Assembly: GCA_023425615.1 (NCBI GenBank)
Contig: JAFACJ010000560.1
Span: 1 to 11,613, forward strand
Reading direction: 5' to 3'
Origin: Actinomycetes bacterium
GTDB taxonomy: Bacteria; Actinomycetota; Actinomycetes; Streptosporangiales; Streptosporangiaceae
DNA: 11,613 nucleotides
Under the pieces are notes generated by a model, which saw nothing but the letters and a program-made list of their open reading frames with translations, did no database searches and had not been told where the DNA came from. Within the stretch, counting starts at the first letter, position 1. Each line of letters begins with the position of its first letter. Positions 7,656-11,613 of the stretch are shown here, one piece after another. The translations under genes and the position numbers were made by a program.

Positions 7656-9041
7656 TCAGGAGGTCAAACGTGTGCGAGCGCCAGCAATCCTGGACAAAGT
7701 ACGCTCCCTGCCGAGGACCTCGAGCGACTCGAACAGCGGCAGGCCGACCGTACGCCCCGTGGTGGCGACCCGCACCGGTGCCTGCGCCTTGCCGAGCTTG
7801 AGGCCGAACCCGGCGCCGACCTCCTCAAGGCGGGTCTTGAGCTCCTCCGCCGTCCAGGGGGCGTCGCGGTACGCCTCCTCCGTGGCGGCGAGGAGCTCGG
7901 CCGCCGGCTCCTTCATCGCCTTGTTCCAGGACTGCTCGTCGAAGACCGGCTCGTCCAGGAAGACGAAGTCCAGCAGGTCGTGCAGCTCCGACAGGACCGC
8001 GACGCGCGTCTGGGCCAGCTCGGCGAGCTGGGCGAAGACCTTGCGGTCCCAGGACGGGTCGAGGTAGCTGTCGCTCTCCTCGATGAACTTCTCCAGCGGC
8101 AGCGCGCGGATGTACTCGCCGTTGATCGCGCGCAGCTTCTTGACGTCGAAGAAGGCAGGGGAGGTGTTGACGTCAGCCAGGGAGAACTCGCGGACCATCT
8201 CGCCCCACGGGACGATCTCGCGGTCGCCGGAGGGCGCCCAGCCCAGCAGCATCAGATAGTTGACCATGGCGTCGGCAAGATAGCCCTCGGCCTGGTAGTC
8301 CTCCAGCGCCACCTTGTCGCGCCGCTTGGACAGCTTCTGCCGCTTCTCGTTGACGATCACCGGCACATGCGCCCAGGACGGCGGCGTCACGCCCAGGGTC
8401 TCCCACAGCAGCTGCTGCTTGGGCGTGTTGGACAGGTGCTCATCGCCGCGCACCACCTGGGTGATGCCCATCTCGATGTCGTCGACGACATTGGCCAGGA
8501 TGAACAGCGGCGAGCCGTCGCTGCGGGCGATCGCGAAGTCCTCCATGGCCGCGTTGGGGAACTCCACCCGGCCGCGGATCTCGTCCTGGACGACCGTGGC
8601 GCCCTCGTCGGGGGTGCGGAAGCGCACCAGGCCCTCGGCCAGGCCGCGGTCGCGGCAGTGGCCGTCGTAGCCGCGGTTGGGGTCGCCGGTGCGGGCGATC
8701 ACCTGCTGGCGGTCGCAGTCGCAGTGGTACGCCCTCCCCTCGGCCAGCAGCCGCCGCACCGCCTCGCGGTGCTGCGGCTCCTGCGCGGACTGGAAGAGCG
8801 GGCCCTCGAAGTGGGAAGAGTCCTTGTTGATGCCGATCCAGGCCAGGGCGGAGATGATGCCCTCGGTCCACTCGGGCCGGTTGCGGTTGGCGTCGGTGTC
8901 CTCGATCCGCAGTACGAACGTGCCGCCGGTCTGTTCGGCGATGGCCCAGTTGAACAGGGCGGAGCGGGCGCCGCCGACATGGAACATGCCGGTGGGCGAA
9001 GGTGCGAAGCGCACGCGGACCTGAGAAGACGCGGATGACAT
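7656..9041 (-). CDS. gltX: Glutamyl-tRNA synthetase (glutamate--tRNA ligase)
   Basis: 461 residues, class I aminoacyl-tRNA synthetase charging tRNA with glutamate using ATP. The N-terminal APSPTG block is followed by the HIGH-equivalent HVGG at 21-24; RIEDTD is at 45-50; the KMSKS-equivalent KLSKR is at 236-240. Cys107, Cys109, Tyr125 and Cys129 form a CxC...YxxxC zinc-site pattern. A helical anticodon-binding region follows to the end, so this is not the short Glu-Q-tRNA(Asp) synthetase paralogue. ATG 9041 has only a weak ribosome site. The signature [19 protein letters not shown] differs from what I recall of the housekeeping Streptomyces enzyme (FCPSPTGNPHVGL), so this may be a second GluRS lineage. 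Neighbours (galT downstream, a DUF6421 gene divergent) give no functional clue. The enzyme call is very sure; the paralogue idea is inference. Confidence 0.96.
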   Translation of the reverse strand: MSSASSQVRVRFAPSPTGMFHVGGARSALFNWAIAEQTGGTFVLRIEDTDANRNRPEWTEGIISALAWIGINKDSSHFEGPLFQSAQEPQHREAVRRLLAEGRAYHCDCDRQQVIARTGDPNRGYDGHCRDRGLAEGLVRFRTPDEGATVVQDEIRGRVEFPNAAMEDFAIARSDGSPLFILANVVDDIEMGITQVVRGDEHLSNTPKQQLLWETLGVTPPSWAHVPVIVNEKRQKLSKRRDKVALEDYQAEGYLADAMVNYLMLLGWAPSGDREIVPWGEMVREFSLADVNTSPAFFDVKKLRAINGEYIRALPLEKFIEESDSYLDPSWDRKVFAQLAELAQTRVAVLSELHDLLDFVFLDEPVFDEQSWNKAMKEPAAELLAATEEAYRDAPWTAEELKTRLEEVGAGFGLKLGKAQAPVRVATTGRTVGLPLFESLEVLGRERTLSRIAGARTRLTS

Positions 9042-9145
9042 GGTCCAAGCCTAGCGGTGCCCGAGTGAAACAGAAGAAAATTTCGAGTGTTAGGCTATTT
9101 CCTATAAATTCTTCGTTGATTTGGTGGTCTTCCGGGAGGTTCGCC
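9042..9145. promoter_or_regulatory. AT-rich divergent promoter region between gltX and the DUF6421 fusion gene
   Basis: Bases about 9066-9127 are strikingly AT-rich for this genome, with runs such as GAAGAAAATTTC and CTATAAATTC, as expected for divergent promoters. Candidate -10 boxes are TATAAA at 9103-9108 on the plus strand and TAGCCT (complement of 9092-9097) on the minus strand. Neither has a convincing TTGACA-like -35 at proper spacing. GGGAGGT at 9134-9140 is the ribosome site for GTG 9146. Confidence 0.5.
9134..9140 (+). promoter_or_regulatory. Ribosome binding site of the DUF6421 fusion gene
   Basis: GGGAGGT lies five bases before GTG 9146. It selects this start over more upstream codons in the same open frame, which runs back into gltX. 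Confidence 0.75.
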
Positions 9146-11227
9146 GTGAAAGGCTTCGCACGGGTACTGTTCGACGAAGCGCACCGGGAGTCCTGGAGCA
9201 TCCGGCCCGGACACGTACGGACCATGAACCCCGGACACCCCGCCGACGCCGGATACCTCCGGGCCGCAGGGCTCCTGCGCGCGGCGGGGCACCGGATCGA
9301 CGCGCACACCGCCGGACCGCTCACCGCCGAGGTGCTGGCCGGATACGACGTCCTGGTGATCGCCCACCCCTCCGAGGACCGCTGGGAGCGCACCACCGGC
9401 CTCGGCGACCCGCGGTTCACCCCCGCGGAACTCGACGCCATCGAGGCGTTCGTCGGCTCCGGCGGCGGGCTCGTCGCCATGGCCGAGTGCGAACAGGACA
9501 AGTACGGCACCAACCTCGCCGAACTGCTGGCGCGCTTCGGCGTCACCGTGTGGAACGGGACGGTCCAGGACCCCCGGCGCAACCACCGCGACGTCGCGCA
9601 CTGGGTGATGGCAGAGCCGCAGGAGCCGGCCGGGCCCGAGGACCCGCTGGCCGCCGTCCGCGACGTCTGCTTCTACCGCGCCGGTGCGCTGGACGTCTCC
9701 GCCGAGGGCGGCGCGGTACTGCTGCGCTCCTCCCCCGAAGCCTCCCCCGCCGGAGCCCCCCTCGCCGTCACCGCGCCCGCCGGCGCGGGCCGGGTCGCGG
9801 TGTTCGCCGACTCCGACCTGTTCGGCGACGACTCCATCGACGAACACGACCACGCCGAACTGTGGCGCAACATCGTCACCTGGGCGGCCGGTCCGCCGCG
9901 TGACGGCGCCGGGCCACCGGGCTCCGCCGCCCTGGCACACCCCGCCTGGGCCGAACTGAAGGAGACGGTCGAGAAGCTGCGGCCCCTCCAGGCCAAGGAC
10001 GGATCTGTCGAACCGGACGAACGGCTCGGCGCACACAAACTCATCGAACGCGCCGCCTCCTGCGTCGAGGAACTCGCCCCGCTGTTCCCCCACGACGCCG
10101 CCTACCTGGCCGCGGCCACCGCCGACCTGCGCCGCTGGAGCGCCGACGGCCTCGGCGTCCCCGACTTCCTCGACTCCCTGCTGGCCTTCCAGCCGCAACT
10201 CCGGCGGGAGGACGGCCTGGAACACCTCGTGGTGTTCCCGATGTACACCCAGAACGGGAACCCCGACCGGAACCTGGAAGCCGTCCTGTGCCGCGTCGTG
10301 TGGCCCGACTGGCTGGCCGCGCTGGAGGCGTCCCGCTACGACAACCCGATGTTCGTGCCCCTGACGTTCCTGGACTTCACCTCCGGCTACGACACCGACT
10401 CCGCGGTGCTGTTCCCCGAGACCGTCTCCGTCCGCCAGGCACCGGCGCGCTTCACCTGGGGCGGGATCTTCTGCGACCGCGAAGCCGCCCGCTTCCGCCG
10501 CGTCTGCCGCGCCGCCGCCGACTCCCTGCGGCTGCCGCTGCCCCCCGACGCCGCACGGCTGCTGGCCTCCCAGGACCTGGCACGCGACACCTTCGCGCTG
10601 TGGGACCTCGTGCACGACCGCACCCACAGCCACGGCGAACTGCCGTTCGACCCGTTCATGATCAAGCAGCGGATGCCGTACTGGCTCTACTCCCTGGAAG
10701 AGCTGCGCTGCGACCTCACCACCTTCCGCGAGGCCACCCGCCTCGCCGACCTGCCGCACGCCCTGCTCCTGCGGTACGCGATCCTCTTCGACCGGCTGTT
10801 CCGCTTTCCCATCACCGGACCGCGGGTGCGCAACTACGACGGCCTCGGCGGCCAGCTCCTCTTCGCCTACCTGCACCGCCACAAGGTGATCAGCTGGTCC
10901 GACAACCGGCTGACCATCGACTGGGAACGCCTTCCCCAGACCGTCGTCGCCCTGTGCGAGGAGATCGAGGACCTCTACCGCGACGGCATCGACCGGCCCA
11001 AACTCGTCCACTGGCTGGCGGCCCACAGCCTGGTCTCCCGCTACGTCGAACCCCACCCCGCCTCCCGCTGGGCCGGCGGCGTCCACGACCTCCCCGCCAC
11101 CGAACCCCCCAAAGCCTGGGTCGACGCCGTCCTCCCCGACGAATTCCCCCTCAGCATGTTCTACGAGGCCCTCGCCAAACGCCTCGGCGACGTCATCACC
11201 TCCACCAGAGGCATCCGCGCCACATGA
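9146..11227 (+). CDS. Two-domain protein: GATase/ThuA-like (DUF4350-like) N-terminus fused to a DUF6421-type domain
   Basis: 693 residues from GTG 9146. Residues about 4-250 resemble the glutamine-amidotransferase-like fold of DUF4350/ThuA-type proteins: RVLFDEAHRE at 6-15, YDVLVIAHP at 67-75, FVGSGGGLVAMAE at 102-114, and GRVAVFADSDLFGDD at 215-229. No amidotransferase Cys-His pair is obvious, so this part may be non-catalytic. After a Pro/Gly/Ala linker, residues about 265-693 match the DUF6421 family as I recall it. It contains VHDRTHSHG (His490, His494, His496) and, about 20 residues on, EELRCDL (Glu518, Glu519, Asp523), a layout reminiscent of zinc-peptidase metal sites but without HExxH. 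No signal peptide or membrane helix is seen. It is divergent from gltX and shows no operon partner. Function unknown; the DUF6421 name is fairly sure, the metal site is inference. Confidence 0.82.
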   Translation: MKGFARVLFDEAHRESWSIRPGHVRTMNPGHPADAGYLRAAGLLRAAGHRIDAHTAGPLTAEVLAGYDVLVIAHPSEDRWERTTGLGDPRFTPAELDAIEAFVGSGGGLVAMAECEQDKYGTNLAELLARFGVTVWNGTVQDPRRNHRDVAHWVMAEPQEPAGPEDPLAAVRDVCFYRAGALDVSAEGGAVLLRSSPEASPAGAPLAVTAPAGAGRVAVFADSDLFGDDSIDEHDHAELWRNIVTWAAGPPRDGAGPPGSAALAHPAWAELKETVEKLRPLQAKDGSVEPDERLGAHKLIERAASCVEELAPLFPHDAAYLAAATADLRRWSADGLGVPDFLDSLLAFQPQLRREDGLEHLVVFPMYTQNGNPDRNLEAVLCRVVWPDWLAALEASRYDNPMFVPLTFLDFTSGYDTDSAVLFPETVSVRQAPARFTWGGIFCDREAARFRRVCRAAADSLRLPLPPDAARLLASQDLARDTFALWDLVHDRTHSHGELPFDPFMIKQRMPYWLYSLEELRCDLTTFREATRLADLPHALLLRYAILFDRLFRFPITGPRVRNYDGLGGQLLFAYLHRHKVISWSDNRLTIDWERLPQTVVALCEEIEDLYRDGIDRPKLVHWLAAHSLVSRYVEPHPASRWAGGVHDLPATEPPKAWVDAVLPDEFPLSMFYEALAKRLGDVITSTRGIRAT

Positions 11228-11363
11228 GTCACCACCTACGCCGACGCCTTTGCGGTGCGAGGGGGCGGATGATGCCATCGGCTCGGCTCGGCTCGGCACC
11301 GCCTGGCTCGGCTCGGTACGGCACGGCTGGTTCGGTACGGTTCAGCTCGGCATGGCTCCGCCT

Positions 11364-11439
11364 GGCACGGCCGTTCGGTCCGGCTCGGCCCGGCCGGTTC
11401 AGCTCGGCACGGCACGGCTCGACCCGGCTGGTTCAGCCC
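11364..11439 (+). repeat. Higher-order direct repeat, copy 1 (76 bases)
   Basis: This segment matches 11538-11613 at 75 of 76 bases (by-hand alignment); the only difference is CCGGCTC here against CCAGCTC in copy 2. The two copies start 174 bases apart within the pentamer array. Confidence 0.88.
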
Positions 11440-11537
11440 AGCTCGGTTCGGCTGGTTCGGCACAGATCAGCCCGGCACAGCCCGGCCCGGCTGGTTCAGC
11501 CCGGCTCGGCTCGACCCGACCTGGCACGGCCCCGCCC

Positions 11538-11613
11538 GGCACGGCCGTTCGGTCCAGCTCGGCCCGGCCGGTTCAGCTCGGCACGGCACGGCTCGACCCG
11601 GCTGGTTCAGCCC
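11538..11613 (+). repeat. Higher-order direct repeat, copy 2 (76 bases, cut by window edge)
   Basis: Second copy of the segment at 11364-11439. It is still matching at the last base of the window, so the true repeat is probably longer and a larger array of 174-base units may continue to the right. Confidence 0.88.

Larger units (their letters stand above)
11279..11613. repeat. Degenerate pentanucleotide repeat array, consensus CGGYN, running off the window edge
   Basis: From 51 bases after the preceding stop codon to the end of the window, the sequence parses almost wholly into five-base units such as CGGCT, CGGCA, CGGTA, CGGTT, CAGCT and CGACC, with occasional four-base GGTT units shifting the phase. 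The plus strand has no TAA, TAG or TGA here because the units cannot form them. A third-position GC of roughly 70 percent in the best frame, against nearly all G/C in the neighbouring genes, argues that it is not coding. The right limit is unknown. No terminator or known mobile element was recognised. Confidence 0.9.

Noticed and set aside
6706..9038. Plus-strand frames opposite galT and gltX (453 and 352 codons)
   Set aside because: Both galT and gltX are unmistakable on the minus strand with catalytic motifs; the plus frames are low-complexity shadows.
9095..11299. Long minus-strand open frame (734 codons) opposite the DUF6421 fusion
   Set aside because: Gly/Val/Glu-rich antisense shadow without recognisable motifs; the plus strand has a ribosome site and a recognisable protein.
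11236..11463. Minus-strand frame encoding a CRAEP-like repeat peptide
   Set aside because: A five-base repeat read three times necessarily gives a five-residue repeat; there is no ribosome site and the frame simply ends where the array breaks.
11279..11613. CRISPR array or REP/terminator interpretation of the right-end repeats
   Set aside because: There are no regular direct repeats with unique spacers, no stable hairpin followed by a T-run, and the unit is a five-base degenerate word.

Overview
The window is GC-rich DNA (most codons end in G or C) from an actinobacterium. Gene content and codon style suggest a Streptomyces relative or, more likely, a member of the Streptosporangiales (inference; no rRNA or tRNA is present to place it). 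Seven protein genes fill most of it, and an eighth is cut by the left edge.

Left part (1-5613): a divergent signalling locus. A minus-strand gene opening with a GAF domain runs off the left edge. A 65-base gap separates it from a plus-strand pair: a 1178-residue cytoplasmic hybrid histidine kinase (a long array of HAMP-like modules, then GAF, coiled coil, HisKA, HATPase and receiver) and a 158-residue response regulator consisting of a receiver and a short coiled coil. Architecture and order match the osaA-osaB osmotic stress and development locus of Streptomyces coelicolor, where the neighbouring osaC encodes a modulator of SigB; the truncated gene is a candidate counterpart of osaC. A DUF3616 gene follows on the same strand after a short gap.

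Middle (5643-9041): a plus-strand membrane protein fuses a TauE/SafE (DsbD-like) six-helix module to a cupredoxin-like domain, suggesting metal or redox work at the cell envelope. It converges on, and overlaps by 8 bases, a minus-strand galT (Leloir pathway). Upstream of galT on the same strand, 38 bases away, lies gltX, a full-length glutamyl-tRNA synthetase whose N-terminal sequence differs from the usual Streptomyces form and may be a second copy.

Right part (9042-11613): an AT-rich divergent intergenic region precedes a large plus-strand gene fusing a GATase/ThuA-like N-terminal domain to a DUF6421-type domain with a His-rich putative metal site. After its stop the window ends in a stop-free array of degenerate pentanucleotides (consensus CGGYN). 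It carries a higher-order repeat: two 76-base copies, 174 bases apart, differing at one base, the second ending exactly at the window edge.

The best candidates for something under-described are the pentamer array, the DUF6421 fusion, the cupredoxin-TauE fusion, and the osa-like locus with its recently duplicated or homogenised HAMP modules.
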